A stretch of 64,000 nt of DNA from NCBI GenBank assembly GCA_023474015.1, contig JAMCYN010000098.1, positions 1 through 64,000 on the forward strand, written 5' to 3'. The stretch comes from Armatimonadota bacterium (GTDB lineage Bacteria > Armatimonadota > UBA5829). Each line of letters starts with the position of its first letter. The stretch's first letter is position 1. Under the pieces are notes generated by a model, which was not told where the DNA came from, ran no database searches, and worked only from the letters and a program-made list of their open reading frames with translations. Of this stretch, positions 15,731 through 24,533 are shown piece by piece. The translations under genes and the position numbers were made by a program.

Positions 15731-16312
15731 TTGCCACCACTCGACATAATCCTCGCCTCCGCCTCGCCCCGCCGGCGGGAGCTTCTTTCGCTAATCTTCG
15801 AAGACTTCCAGGTGCTCCCCAGCGAGTTCGAGGAGTCGGAGGTTCCCGCGGACCTGCCGCCGGTTAGGCACGTCGAGTATTCAGCGACCATGAAGGCGCG
15901 GGACGTGGCCGCGAAACATCCCGGCTCGCTGGTTATCGGGGCGGATACCATCGTGGTCGTGCGTGACCAAATACTGGGCAAGCCCGCAGACGCCGCAGAC
16001 GCCGGGCGGATGCTGCGCGGCCTGAGCGGGAGGACCCATGAGGTCTACACCGGCCTCGCGGTGATACTCGGCGATATGGAGCGCACAGGCGTGGAGTGCA
16101 CCGATGTCACGTTCAGAAAGCTGACCGACGAAATGATCTCCCGCTACATATCGAGCGGCGAGCCAATGGACAAAGCCGGCGCCTATGCGATCCAGGGTCG
16201 GGCGTCGGTGTTGATAAAGTCCATCCGGGGATGCTATTTCAACGTGGTAGGCCTGCCGCTCTACAGGCTGAGCACCATGCTGGAGGAGTTCGGCGTAGCG
16301 GTGATAGGGTAA
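15731..16312 (+). CDS. maf: Maf-type nucleoside triphosphate pyrophosphatase
   Basis: Maf proteins hydrolyse non-canonical or modified NTPs, mostly dTTP/UTP in this subgroup, and affect septation. The 193 residues begin LPPLDIILASASPRRRELL, which contains the SxSPRR substrate loop. They include the catalytic-Asp motif IGADTIV (about 75-81), LGKPADAADA and the YAIQGRASVLIKSI-NVVGLPL region. The TTG start has GGAG 7 bases upstream. It is the last gene of the plus-strand run from uvrC. Confidence 0.92.
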   Translation: MPPLDIILASASPRRRELLSLIFEDFQVLPSEFEESEVPADLPPVRHVEYSATMKARDVAAKHPGSLVIGADTIVVVRDQILGKPADAADAGRMLRGLSGRTHEVYTGLAVILGDMERTGVECTDVTFRKLTDEMISRYISSGEPMDKAGAYAIQGRASVLIKSIRGCYFNVVGLPLYRLSTMLEEFGVAVIG

Positions 16313-16380
16313 GGGAGTCTGAGGGTTAGAGAGGTGGAGGGTCAAAGAGTCCCTACCCTCAGACACTCCAACCCTCAAAC
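16313..16380. repeat. Imperfect inverted repeat between convergent genes
   Basis: GTCTGAGGGTTAGAGAGG-TGGAGGGT (left) pairs with CCTACCCTCAGACACTCC-AACCCTCAAAC (right) around a short centre with GTCCC. It lies between the ends of maf and the minus-strand YhcH gene and could serve as a two-way terminator. The units are close to a 7-base period. Confidence 0.45.
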
Positions 16381-16382
16381 TT

Positions 16383-16832
16383 CTAGGCTTTCACCTTCAC
16401 AACGACCTTCCGCACCCTGGCTGGCTTATCCACCGCCAAACTCGGCATGTGTCCATCGTGCGGATAGTATATTGCAAACGCGCCGGACGAGAGGGTGACT
16501 GAATCTCCCTCCCCTGTGAACAGCACGCCGTCATTGGCCTCATCGTATTCCTTGGAGACCGCCAAATCCCCGATATTTGCGTAACCGATGCGCTCTGTTC
16601 CTTTGACTACGAACTGAATGTCTATGTAGCGCCTGTGAGCCTCCCATATCCCCTGCTCGACCGGCTTCGAGTCGTACTCCATTACTAAGGCGAAACAGTC
16701 ATCGCCGTCAATGACGTGCTTTCCAAGACCGAGCTTGGATATATCCTGCGTTTGCAGAAACTTCAGGCCCGATTCGATCCCCTTGCCGAGGCCAAAGTAT
16801 AGCCCCGCGTTGCTGATATTGTCTACGATCAT
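16383..16832 (-). CDS. YhcH/YjgK/YiaL family protein (cupin-like sugar-processing protein)
   Basis: This 149-residue protein belongs to the DUF386 family, cupin-like proteins linked to sialic acid and other sugar catabolism, where NanQ is an anomerase. Visible features are MIVDNI at the N-terminus, the E-x-H-RRYIDIQFVVKGTERIG segment (about 66-84), and PHDGHMPSLA near the C-terminus with its metal-binding His. No sialic acid genes are nearby. It lies 109 bases downstream of alr on the same strand. The substrate is not predictable. Confidence 0.8.
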   Translation of the reverse strand: MIVDNISNAGLYFGLGKGIESGLKFLQTQDISKLGLGKHVIDGDDCFALVMEYDSKPVEQGIWEAHRRYIDIQFVVKGTERIGYANIGDLAVSKEYDEANDGVLFTGEGDSVTLSSGAFAIYYPHDGHMPSLAVDKPARVRKVVVKVKA

Positions 16833-16941
16833 TAATGCTCTCCTATGCCTTTGTGGCCAGTAGAAATGTATTAGGCACTGACGGGTGGAATGCCTTCAGG
16901 GACACGGAAAGATCGGCCAGTACGCAATTCAAGTACGGGCT

Positions 16942-18054
16942 TTAGCCCAAATAGACGCGCGGTACGCGGCTGCTGATGTTGCAGAAGACCTCATAAGAAA
17001 TCGTGCCAATCTTCTCAGCGACTTTGGAGACGCTCAAGTAGTCGTAGCCGCCGCCGTAGAGCGTCACTTCATCGCCCGGAGTCACACCTGGAACGTCGGT
17101 CACGTCAATTAGGATCTGGTCCATGCAGACCCGGCCAACCACCGGCACGTGGACGCCCCGGACAGCGGCATTACCACGGTTCGAAAGCAGGCGTGAGTAG
17201 CCGTCGCCGTAGCCGATTGGCAGCGTCGCGATCATCGATTTGCGCGGGGTTGAGTATGTCCTGCCGTAACTCAACGGCGTGCCGACCTCGACCTCCTTCA
17301 TGAATACGATGCGGGTCTTCAGCGTCAGCGCCTCGCGGATCGGAATGCAGCGCGTGACCTCACTGGAAGGATAGCAGCCGTAGATCATAATTCCGGGACG
17401 TACCGCATCGAAATCCGCCTCGGGATAAGCAAGGATTGCCCCGCTGTTGGAGGCGTGCGCAATCGGGACCGGAATCCCCGCCGCCCTGATCTCGCGTACC
17501 AGCTTGCCGAACGCAACGATTTGCGCGGTCGTAAAGGAGCGATCATGCTCATCCGAGCATGGGAAGTGTGTAGAAATGCCCTGCAACTCCAGACCCGGAA
17601 GATCGGCCAGAGAGAGCGCCAGGGCCAGGGTCTCGCCAGGCTCGATACCGATCCGGCCCATCCCCGTGTCAACCTTGATATGCGCAACGGCTTTTTTTCC
17701 GGCCTTGAGCGCCGCTTCAGATAACGCACGAGCGAGAGCAAGGCCAAAGACTGTTACCGCCAGGCCGTGCCTCACAGCAAGCTCCGCCGCCTCAGGCATG
17801 GTAGGGCCAAGGATGAGCATCGGAGCATCCACGCCGGACTCACGCAGCTCAATCCCCTCCTCCACGCACGCCACACACAGAATATCCGCGCCGGCTTCGA
17901 GACATGCGATGCTCGTTTGCAGCGCGCCGTGGCCGTAGGCATTGGCCTTCACGGCGGGCATTATCTTGACATTCAGGCCGACTCGGGCGCGGATGGCCCT
18001 GATATTGTCTTTTATCGCCGAGAGGTCGATCTCGGCGCAGGTTGGTCTAAGCAT
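16942..18054 (-). CDS. alr: Alanine racemase
   Basis: A PLP enzyme that interconverts L- and D-alanine for peptidoglycan. The 370 residues contain the N-terminal TIM barrel with PLP-binding Lys36 in AVKANAYGHGA, HIKVDTGMGRIG (about 133-144), HASNSGA, RPGIMIYG and the second-domain catalytic Tyr in SYGRTYSTP. VCMDQILIDVTD is also present. Length and motifs are normal. It lies 48 bases after the cyclase-like gene on the minus strand. The final residues match the family (RVPRVY). Confidence 0.94.
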   Translation of the reverse strand: MLRPTCAEIDLSAIKDNIRAIRARVGLNVKIMPAVKANAYGHGALQTSIACLEAGADILCVACVEEGIELRESGVDAPMLILGPTMPEAAELAVRHGLAVTVFGLALARALSEAALKAGKKAVAHIKVDTGMGRIGIEPGETLALALSLADLPGLELQGISTHFPCSDEHDRSFTTAQIVAFGKLVREIRAAGIPVPIAHASNSGAILAYPEADFDAVRPGIMIYGCYPSSEVTRCIPIREALTLKTRIVFMKEVEVGTPLSYGRTYSTPRKSMIATLPIGYGDGYSRLLSNRGNAAVRGVHVPVVGRVCMDQILIDVTDVPGVTPGDEVTLYGGGYDYLSVSKVAEKIGTISYEVFCNISSRVPRVYLG

Positions 18055-18102
18055 AGTGTGTCGGGTGAGCCTTTCAATGGATAATTCGCCTTGTGGGGGC
18101 GG

Positions 18103-18615
18103 TTATTCCTCCATTGCAATGACCCGAGCTTCGGCGGTGAGCGTATCTTCGAGCTTCAGGGGGAGCGCGATCAGCCGTACGATGGATTTGCGCAGGGTCG
18201 CGAGATTGCCGAGGCAGTGGATGAGGACGCAGTTGTTGGTGAGCAGCAGGTCCGCCGCCGCATCCGTGATGGGAAAGTCGGAGGCAATGGTCCGGACTCC
18301 ACCCTCGAGCAAATACGCCGCCGCGTCCACCGACATGACCGGAGCGAGCGCGGCGTCACCCGAGGTGTAATTATCGCTCCAGTCAGTACGCAGTATGCAC
18401 CCGGCGATGCCAGATACTCCAAACTTCGCCAAGTCTTGTCGGGTAACAGTGTCGTAATTAGGACGATACGTAAGGTTGATCACGGTGGCAAGCGCTACGA
18501 GAGCGTCCAGCGGGACCTGGTCGATAGGCACGCTTGCCCTGACCAGCGTCCGGACTTGGTGGTTTGGTGCACATTTGTGCTTAGCGGAATGCGTCAGATC
18601 AATCAGTTCTCTCAT
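18103..18615 (-). CDS. Cyclase/kynurenine-formamidase-like protein lacking the metal-binding motif
   Basis: The 170-residue product aligns by eye with the C-terminal two thirds of cyclase-family proteins (metal-dependent amidohydrolases such as KynB). It keeps the N-terminal LIDLTH, then IDQVPLDALVALATVI, GCILRTDWSDNY (about 92-103), VRTIASDFP and a terminal LPLKLEDTLTAEARVIA. The conserved HxGTHxDAPxH segment, which normally follows the first 40 residues and holds the metal ligands, is absent. It may be a decayed or non-catalytic member. The ribosome site is weak. It lies just upstream of alr on the same strand. Confidence 0.65.
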   Translation of the reverse strand: MRELIDLTHSAKHKCAPNHQVRTLVRASVPIDQVPLDALVALATVINLTYRPNYDTVTRQDLAKFGVSGIAGCILRTDWSDNYTSGDAALAPVMSVDAAAYLLEGGVRTIASDFPITDAAADLLLTNNCVLIHCLGNLATLRKSIVRLIALPLKLEDTLTAEARVIAMEE

Positions 18616-18701
18616 GATTCACCATGGCTAATCGTAGACAATTAGCCCCGTCAAGTCATCTGCCGAGCAGTGTGAAGGCAGGGAACATCCTGGATTGGCT
18701 T

Positions 18702-18727
18702 GGGTGGCGATTCTGAGATCGCCACCC
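18702..18727. repeat. GGGTGGCGAT hairpin repeat
   Basis: GGGTGGCGAT and ATCGCCACCC flank TCTGAG. It is preceded by GGATTGGCT, as is a near-identical hairpin at 37990-38015, so the two are copies of one dispersed repeat. Confidence 0.6.
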
Positions 18728-18775
18728 AACAAGGTACCACCGCCACACAGCGAGGCATTATCTCCACTCATCACA

Positions 18776-20194
18776 CTATGGGGAAATCCGTGGCGGGATA
18801 TTCTGGTTTATCTTGAACAAATTGGAGGGATCGTACTTATTCTTAAGTTCAACCAGCCTCTCGAGGTTCTCCCCGTAGGTCGCGGCTACTCGGTCTTGAC
18901 CCTCTTCCATGAGGAAATTGACGTAGGCCGCGCCCGAGGAGTGCGGATGGAGCGCTTCCCAGTAGTTCCGAACCCACGCCGTGATGGCCGGCACATCCTG
19001 AGGGGCGGGAGAGCAGCCGACTAGCACGTGCGTGAAGTTGGCATCTCTATGGGTGAAGGCAGTTTCAGTCTTGCCAACGTTCTGCACCGCACCGTTCAGC
19101 GGGTAGATGTGAATGGTCGATTGCAGTGTCGGCAGTTTCGGCCCGTGCTCCAGGTGAATGGGGATCATGTCGTCACTGATGTCTTTGGTGAAGTCGGCTT
19201 TCCAGTAGTGCTGGAGCCCCGGCGGCACCAATGCGTCAAACAACTGTTGGAGCGCCGGATAGGGCATTGGGCCAGTCGCATCGACGGCCGGCGGTCCGAA
19301 CTCCCGTATAGGCCTTACCACTTCCTCAGCGTTCTCGATTGGTCCTGAGTAGCAGACGACCAACCCCGGCATTACGAGCCCCTGAAGGTCAGGAGGCACG
19401 AACGCCATCGGGGGCAGTTGGTGGAATGCAAAGAACACGCTCAGTTCGTTTGGGGCCTCCTTGATCAGCTCCCGGTAGAACCTCAGCACATCCGCCGACA
19501 TCTCCAACGGGTAGAACACCGGACCCCCGTAAACCATGTCCACGGGGTGAAGCCGGAATTCGAAGGAAGTCACGATGCCGAAGTTCCCGCCGCCGCCGCG
19601 AAGGCCCCAGAACAGGTCCTCGTTCTTCTGACTGCTCACCGTCAGGAATCTTCCGTCGGCCGTTACCACGTCCGCGGTCAGCATATTATCGCAGCTTAGG
19701 CCGTAACGGCGGGAGAGATAGCCGAAACCACCGCCCAGCGTCAAGCCGGCCACGCCGGTGGTGGAAATTAGCCCGCCCGGCGTTGCAAGCCCAAACGCGT
19801 GGTCAGCGTGATCGAAATCCCGCCACCTGCACCCGGCCCCCACGCGAGCCGTAAGCTTCTCCGTATCCACGCGGACGTATCTCATCGGCGACAGATCAAT
19901 AACGATCCCGGCGTCGCACGTGCCGAAACCCGCGACGCTGTGTCCACCACCTCTCACGGCCACAGCCAGGCCATGTTCTCGCGCGAAGTTCACCGAGCTC
20001 ATAACGTCCGCAACATCCGCGCAAAGCGCAATGAGGCTTGGATACCGGTCAATCATCGCGTTATACACGGCGCGTGCAGCGTCGTAGCCTTCATCGCCAC
20101 GAACGACCAGCCCACCTGATAATGACTTCTGAAACTCCTGCACCGCCGCCTCATTCAACTGCGGCATGCGGGAGTCTTCTGAACGTAATGCCAT
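18776..20194 (-). CDS. FAD-linked oxidase of the berberine-bridge-enzyme type
   Basis: The 472-residue protein has an FAD-binding PCMH domain: VAVRGGGHSVAGFG with His85 as the likely covalent flavin site, then GLATPGGLISTTGVAGLTLGG and GYLSRRYGLSCDNML. A BBE domain with NFLMEEGQDRV and Y-G-NL-RLVELKNKYDPSNLFKINQNI ends the protein. The second Cys link of bicovalent members is absent (ATPGG in place of the Cys segment). Such enzymes oxidise sugars, alkaloids or polyketides; the substrate is unknown. The start at 20194 is set by GGGAGG 9 bases before the ATG. No signal peptide is seen. Confidence 0.88.
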   Translation of the reverse strand: MALRSEDSRMPQLNEAAVQEFQKSLSGGLVVRGDEGYDAARAVYNAMIDRYPSLIALCADVADVMSSVNFAREHGLAVAVRGGGHSVAGFGTCDAGIVIDLSPMRYVRVDTEKLTARVGAGCRWRDFDHADHAFGLATPGGLISTTGVAGLTLGGGFGYLSRRYGLSCDNMLTADVVTADGRFLTVSSQKNEDLFWGLRGGGGNFGIVTSFEFRLHPVDMVYGGPVFYPLEMSADVLRFYRELIKEAPNELSVFFAFHQLPPMAFVPPDLQGLVMPGLVVCYSGPIENAEEVVRPIREFGPPAVDATGPMPYPALQQLFDALVPPGLQHYWKADFTKDISDDMIPIHLEHGPKLPTLQSTIHIYPLNGAVQNVGKTETAFTHRDANFTHVLVGCSPAPQDVPAITAWVRNYWEALHPHSSGAAYVNFLMEEGQDRVAATYGENLERLVELKNKYDPSNLFKINQNIPPRISP

Positions 20195-20282
20195 TCGTAC
20201 GTCACCTCCCGAAGATATCACGCATTCATATTGCCCCAACCGGAATGGTTGGAAACATGAGGTTGAAAAGAAGACAAGCCTT

Positions 20283-22622
20283 CTAACCTCTAAACGGCAG
20301 CGACATCTGCGCGGGGTCGCTTGAATATAACCGCCAGACGATGCTTTCAATCGCCGCGCGAGATGCCCGCAGACGGGAGGTGTTGTCAGCGCTGGGGGAT
20401 ACTTTATCCGCGCGTATATGGTCGAGTAGTTCGTTTCCTATGTGCACCAGCAGATCGTGGACCACGTCCGAACGCTCGGGACTTGCCGCGAGGCACTCGG
20501 AAACGAAATTACCAAGCTCCGAAAACGGCAGGCTTTGTTCCGCGCGCGGGGATTCGGCTTCATATAGATCGATCCCATGCCGAAGCTCGGCGCGGCGGTC
20601 GGCGGGGTCGGCGGCGAACTCGATCTCGCGAATCGGCAGCGCCCTTATGTCCTCGATCTCGATCTGAGGCTGCACGAGTTTGTAGCCCGTGACCGTCCGC
20701 CGGATGTATTCGTTCATCACCTCCGAGTTCAGCAGGCACAGCAGATAGACCTCGTGCATACCCGAATCTCGAAGCTCTATCCCATAAACGGACTGTGGGA
20801 ACACGTAGCCCCGGTGATCGTCGGTGACCCGGTCCAGCGCGGCGACCAGGCGAGGCGAACTTTTCTGAACTACTATCTTGGTGCTCAGGTAGCGCAGGAC
20901 GGGTTTTCGGATGGCGGAGAGTTTGACCATCCGCCCCTCCCAACGAATTTCGTAGGGCCTTATGCTCTGGCCGCCCAGAAGCATCGGCAGGTCGCCGGAC
21001 TCGTGGGTGATCGCCGCCTTACCGATCTCCTCACCCCTATAGATCACACTGATATTCAGCTTCTCCAGCGGCGCGAACGGCGGTTGATATGTTGATAGGC
21101 AGGCATCCTCGCCATGAATGCGTCTGATTATGTCGCCGAAGGGGCCATCTTCCAGCAGGTAAAGGAACTCGCATCCGGCTTGGGCGAGCACTGCGTCCCT
21201 TCGGACGGGGTGGGCCAGTTCGCATGCGGTCTGCTCTGGACGCAATGCAAAGTCGCGGCGGTCAGCGGCGCGCTCGATCCTGGTCGCCTGGAAGGTCCTG
21301 TTATTGCTTCGGTTGCATGCAGCCGAAGCATCCACGTTAATACAGACCGGAACCACATTCGCCACCATCGCGTCGGGGAATGCGCCGGATATATGGAGGA
21401 TCGATTCCACCGTCCAGTCGCTGACAAGCCTCCTTCGGATATCGGCGCCGTTGGCCCGCACTAGCATGGGGTCGGGGAGCACCATCGACAGCATCCCGCC
21501 ATGCCGCACCAAATCGCGGTCGAGAACGGTGGATAGAAACAGCAGATATGTGTCCGATTGGCCGCGCGATGTTGCCGTCAGGCCATTTTTCGACGCGATA
21601 TACGGCGGATTGCCCACCACGGCGTCAAAGCCCGGCTTATCCCTGTCGAACGCCTGGGGGAAAGCTTGCCGCCAGGCATCAGGGTCGATATCGGACAAGG
21701 CGTCCGCGCACACCAGATGGGCGTTTATCCGATCCATGATTCCATTAGCGAAGCCCGACGCGGCCCACACGCAGAACCGTGAGATATCGACCGCGATGGG
21801 ATCGATATCCACTCCGTAGACACATTCCGCCGCGATCTCCGCCCGAAGGCGGCCGTCCACCTTGTTTTCACACAGGCATTCAATTGCCCCACACAGGAAG
21901 TCGCCTCCACCCATCGACGGGTCGAGCACCTTGAGAGACAGCAGGCGGGCCTCGGGCGGGGAGTTATCGAGTTTGGCTAGAATCGAGCGCATTTGCGGCT
22001 TGATTACGCTCGATGTGATGTATTCCACAAGGCTCGCCGGCGTGAAATAGAGCCCCACGCTCTTGCGGCGAGAGCGGCTAATCTCCAAGCCATTGCCACT
22101 TGCCGACGGCTTAAGCGCGAGCATGTGCTCGTATGCGCCGCCGAGCCAGAATAAGGGCATGGTCTCAAAGAATAGCGACCCTATTGGCGCATCGCCCGGG
22201 CGCATAAATTCCGACGCGGCGGCCCTGAAAGCATCGTGTGTGATATTGAAATCGTCACGGGCGAAGATGCATACGCCGGTGCGGTCATACGCCTCACGAA
22301 GCGATCTTTCATAGGCGTGGTGCGGCTCGTCGGTGGTGTCGTCCGATGTCAGAGAAAGCGCGGTGGCCGCGTCGCGAAGGAACCTGGAGGCCGGTCGGTC
22401 ACTCGGCATCCGCTCCGCGGCAATGAGCGCCGCGAGCATGCGCGTCACATATCGTATGCAGCAGGTGAAGTCCGGCGGTGTCCGGGATGAGGCGACAGTG
22501 AGATAGAGGGCCTCGAGACTCGCGGCGCACCTGCTCGCGAGCCTATCGATCCCCTCCTCTTCCTGGACACGTTTGCGTCTAATCGTCACTAAAGCCACCA
22601 CCTGCGGGCTCTTTCTGCGCAT
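20283..22622 (-). CDS. Orphan adenine-specific DNA methyltransferase, Eco57I/TaqI-like
   Basis: The product (about 779 residues) has the gamma-class N6-adenine methyltransferase motifs: motif X GLYFTP (about 190-195), motif I DPSMGGGDF (234-242), an acidic motif II region GVDIDPIAVDISRF and motif IV GNPPYI (about 337-342). A TaqI-like target-recognition region follows. The N-terminal ~180 residues show no clear PD-(D/E)xK nuclease motif, and no restriction gene is adjacent. The reading frame continues upstream to 22706 through a heptad repeat; I take the ATG at 22622 but no good ribosome site supports it. It is possibly a modification-only enzyme or a member of a larger defence family. Confidence 0.75.
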   Translation of the reverse strand: MRRKSPQVVALVTIRRKRVQEEEGIDRLASRCAASLEALYLTVASSRTPPDFTCCIRYVTRMLAALIAAERMPSDRPASRFLRDAATALSLTSDDTTDEPHHAYERSLREAYDRTGVCIFARDDFNITHDAFRAAASEFMRPGDAPIGSLFFETMPLFWLGGAYEHMLALKPSASGNGLEISRSRRKSVGLYFTPASLVEYITSSVIKPQMRSILAKLDNSPPEARLLSLKVLDPSMGGGDFLCGAIECLCENKVDGRLRAEIAAECVYGVDIDPIAVDISRFCVWAASGFANGIMDRINAHLVCADALSDIDPDAWRQAFPQAFDRDKPGFDAVVGNPPYIASKNGLTATSRGQSDTYLLFLSTVLDRDLVRHGGMLSMVLPDPMLVRANGADIRRRLVSDWTVESILHISGAFPDAMVANVVPVCINVDASAACNRSNNRTFQATRIERAADRRDFALRPEQTACELAHPVRRDAVLAQAGCEFLYLLEDGPFGDIIRRIHGEDACLSTYQPPFAPLEKLNISVIYRGEEIGKAAITHESGDLPMLLGGQSIRPYEIRWEGRMVKLSAIRKPVLRYLSTKIVVQKSSPRLVAALDRVTDDHRGYVFPQSVYGIELRDSGMHEVYLLCLLNSEVMNEYIRRTVTGYKLVQPQIEIEDIRALPIREIEFAADPADRRAELRHGIDLYEAESPRAEQSLPFSELGNFVSECLAASPERSDVVHDLLVHIGNELLDHIRADKVSPSADNTSRLRASRAAIESIVWRLYSSDPAQMSLPFRG

Positions 22623-22648
22623 CGCGAAGGCGCGAAAAGGGGAAGGGA

Positions 22649-22714
22649 TAATGCAGATTGACCTATAATTGTGAGGTCCCTTCATTCTGCAATCTGCATT
22701 CTGCAATTCCCTCC
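22649..22714. repeat. Heptad cruciform element
   Basis: The left part is AATGCAG, ATTGACC. After an 11-base spacer, GGTCCCTTC is followed by ATTCTGC, AATCTGC, ATTCTGC, AATTCCC. It lies immediately upstream of the methyltransferase gene. The short CGAAGGCGCGAAAAGG octad-like run at 22625-22640 lies between it and the ATG. Confidence 0.75.
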
Positions 22715-22739
22715 TGTTTCTTCCCGCCTCAGGATAGGG

Positions 22740-23137
22740 TTAGACTCGAAGGCTAATGCTTCCTTCTATAGCGCTGGTGGAGAAACAGGTATTGTCTACA
22801 GCCCGGCCCGAGCGCAACCCAAGGCATAACTACTGTGAGAGAATTGGAGCGGCCGAAGCGGGAAGAACACATGCTGAATGTGCCGGGCCGCCGGAATGTG
22901 ATGTTGTCATTGCTCAGAAGCTGTGCATAGGGCGTGGTTGGGACCTCACGGTGATACCGATAGGCCACCTTGGCGCCGCGCGGACTCTGATCAACGGTAA
23001 TACTCCTCGGTGGTCCGGCTCCTCTCATATCGGCGCTTCAACATGCGTGAAGCTTAGAATCAGCCCACCTAAGCAATACGGGCCTAAGCTGCTCGCCATC
23101 ACGGACGATGCAAGTAGCATTGGAGGAGGCCGAAAAA
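22740..23137. other. About 400 bases without a recognisable gene
   Basis: Frames are open on both strands over part of this stretch (22756-23151 plus, 22753-23028 minus), but neither has a ribosome site or a recognisable protein pattern. Nothing structured was found. It may hold decayed coding sequence or promoters for the methyltransferase and the small protein at 23138. Confidence 0.3.
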
Positions 23138-23335
23138 GTGAAGATACCTGAGGCAAAGCAGTACCTTGGAAGGCATTGCGCTGTCACCTACCGTGACAGG
23201 CACGGTGACGAGATCACTAAGGACCTACACGTCCACGATGTCGCGTTCGTTCCACTATACGGAGCGTATCTGATCGGCGACATAGAGGATGTTTCTCTTG
23301 AGCGTGTAACAAGCATCAGCGCACTCGATGGCTGA
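23138..23335 (+). CDS. Small hypothetical protein, probably beta-rich
   Basis: This 65-residue protein (MKIPEAKQYLGRHCAVTYRD and on) shows alternating hydrophobic and charged residues and short turns (DRHGDE, PLYGAY), typical of a small beta-barrel such as an SH3- or Sm-like fold. I do not recognise a family. GGAGGAGG about 10 bases before GTG 23138 supports the start over an ATG at 23108. It stands alone between non-coding stretches. Confidence 0.6.
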   Translation: MKIPEAKQYLGRHCAVTYRDRHGDEITKDLHVHDVAFVPLYGAYLIGDIEDVSLERVTSISALDG

Positions 23336-23432
23336 TCGTCGTCCTCACACAGCGGAAGATTGCGGGCGTTATCCTGCCGTTCCAGGACAGCAGCGCGGGG
23401 TAAGGCCCGCGGTCTTCGTACAAGGGAATCGC

Positions 23433-23554
23433 GGATATGGGATTTTGGATTGCGGATTGGGGAAGGGATTCTCCCTTCGATCCACGTTGGGCCGGATTTG
23501 CAATCCGGGCCCTCCCTTCAATCCAAAATCCGCATTCCAAAATCCAAAATCCCT
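23433..23554. repeat. Heptad cruciform element, largest copy
   Basis: The left arm is GGATATG, GGATTTT, GGATTGC, GGATTGG, GGAAGGG. The centre includes a GGGCCGGATTTGCAATCCGG hairpin. The right arm is CCCTTC then AATCCAA, AATCCGC, ATTCCAA, AATCCAA, AATCCCT. It fills much of the 330-base gap before the TPR gene at 23668. Confidence 0.8.
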
Positions 23555-23667
23555 CCCCTGTCCTTTTTACCGGTTTTTTCTCCGGATGCAGGAAATCGTG
23601 GTATACCGGATAAATCATTAATGGAATGCGGCAACAGCGCACCACTCAGATACGGCGGAATTTCAGG

Positions 23668-24465
23668 ATGAATAGAACAAGTGACACGACCGAGCCCGGT
23701 AGAGGCCGAAGCAACGCGGCCCGCATAACGAATCTCATGAGACGTGCTAACTCGCTCGCCGAGCAAGGGATGTACGACGAGGCCATCGCCAACATCAAGG
23801 AAGCGATGACCATGTCTCCTCGCGACCCCAAGTTCAGCGCGGAGCTTGCCAACATATATAGAGCCCAGAACCGCATGGAACCCGCGATAGAGGCCATGCA
23901 GCGGGCCATGGAACTCGATCCCCACAATGGCGGTATGCAGCAGTTGCTGCTTCGGACGCTTATCGAAACGGGGCGCTACGATGAGGCGGTCAGCACGAGC
24001 CGCAAGTTGATAAAGAGGTTTCCGAAGAACCTGCTCGCCCGCGACGTGCTGGGCATAGTCTACCTTCAGAAAGGGATGCTGGACCAGGCCCTGAAGGTCA
24101 CTGATGAATTGATCAACCTCGCTCCCGCGGATTCGAGTAACCATTTCAAGAAGGCCGTGCTGCTGCAGCAGAAGGGTGAGATCGCGCCGGCTATGATCGC
24201 GTTCCTCCGGGCACTTGAATTGGACCCCAACGGCGAGATGGCGGACGATACGCGTGAGGCGATTGCCGCGCTGGACAGCTACCAGCTAAGGCAGGTGCTG
24301 ACCGTCGCGCTGGAGGACGCAGTCTTCAGGGCCAAGCTCGCTATCGACCCCGAGGTGGCCCTGTTGGAACGCGGGTTCCATTTAAGTATGTCGGGGATCG
24401 CCACGCTGAAGCAACTGGACCTCAAGGGTCTGCCCGTCGAGCCGCAAAGCAGGTATTATCATTAA
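23668..24465 (+). CDS. TPR-repeat protein
   Basis: This 265-residue soluble protein has at least four to five tetratricopeptide repeats between about residues 20 and 180, with the canonical pattern in EQGMYDEAIANIKEAMTMSP, QNRMEPAIEAMQRAMELDP, TGRYDEAVSTSRKLIKRFP and KGMLDQALKVTDELINLAP. TPRs mediate protein contacts. The N-terminal ~15 residues are polar and Arg-rich, and no signal peptide is seen. The start at 23668 is preferred to an ATG at 23626, which has no ribosome site. The gene converges on the membrane protein at 24533. Confidence 0.8.
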   Translation: MNRTSDTTEPGRGRSNAARITNLMRRANSLAEQGMYDEAIANIKEAMTMSPRDPKFSAELANIYRAQNRMEPAIEAMQRAMELDPHNGGMQQLLLRTLIETGRYDEAVSTSRKLIKRFPKNLLARDVLGIVYLQKGMLDQALKVTDELINLAPADSSNHFKKAVLLQQKGEIAPAMIAFLRALELDPNGEMADDTREAIAALDSYQLRQVLTVALEDAVFRAKLAIDPEVALLERGFHLSMSGIATLKQLDLKGLPVEPQSRYYH

Positions 24466-24477
24466 TAATCCCACCAT

Positions 24478-24533
24478 GCACCGGGCGAATGAATTCACGG
24501 CCACAAAAGCACAAAGTCGGCCTTCGCCGACTC
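24478..24533. repeat. GTTGAGTC repeat element, half copy 3
   Basis: CACCGGGCGAATGAATTCACGG, CCACAAAAGCACAAAGTC and the AGTCGGCCTTCGCCGACT hairpin: the right half of the element. It lies between the convergent ends of the TPR gene and the membrane protein gene, whose stop codon it touches. Confidence 0.7.

Noticed and set aside
22623..22706. Extended N-terminus of the methyltransferase
   Set aside because: These codons are the heptad element and an octad-like run, so they are unlikely to be native protein.
22756..23151. Open frames on both strands before the small protein at 23138
   Set aside because: Neither strand shows a ribosome site or recognisable sequence, and they overlap each other.
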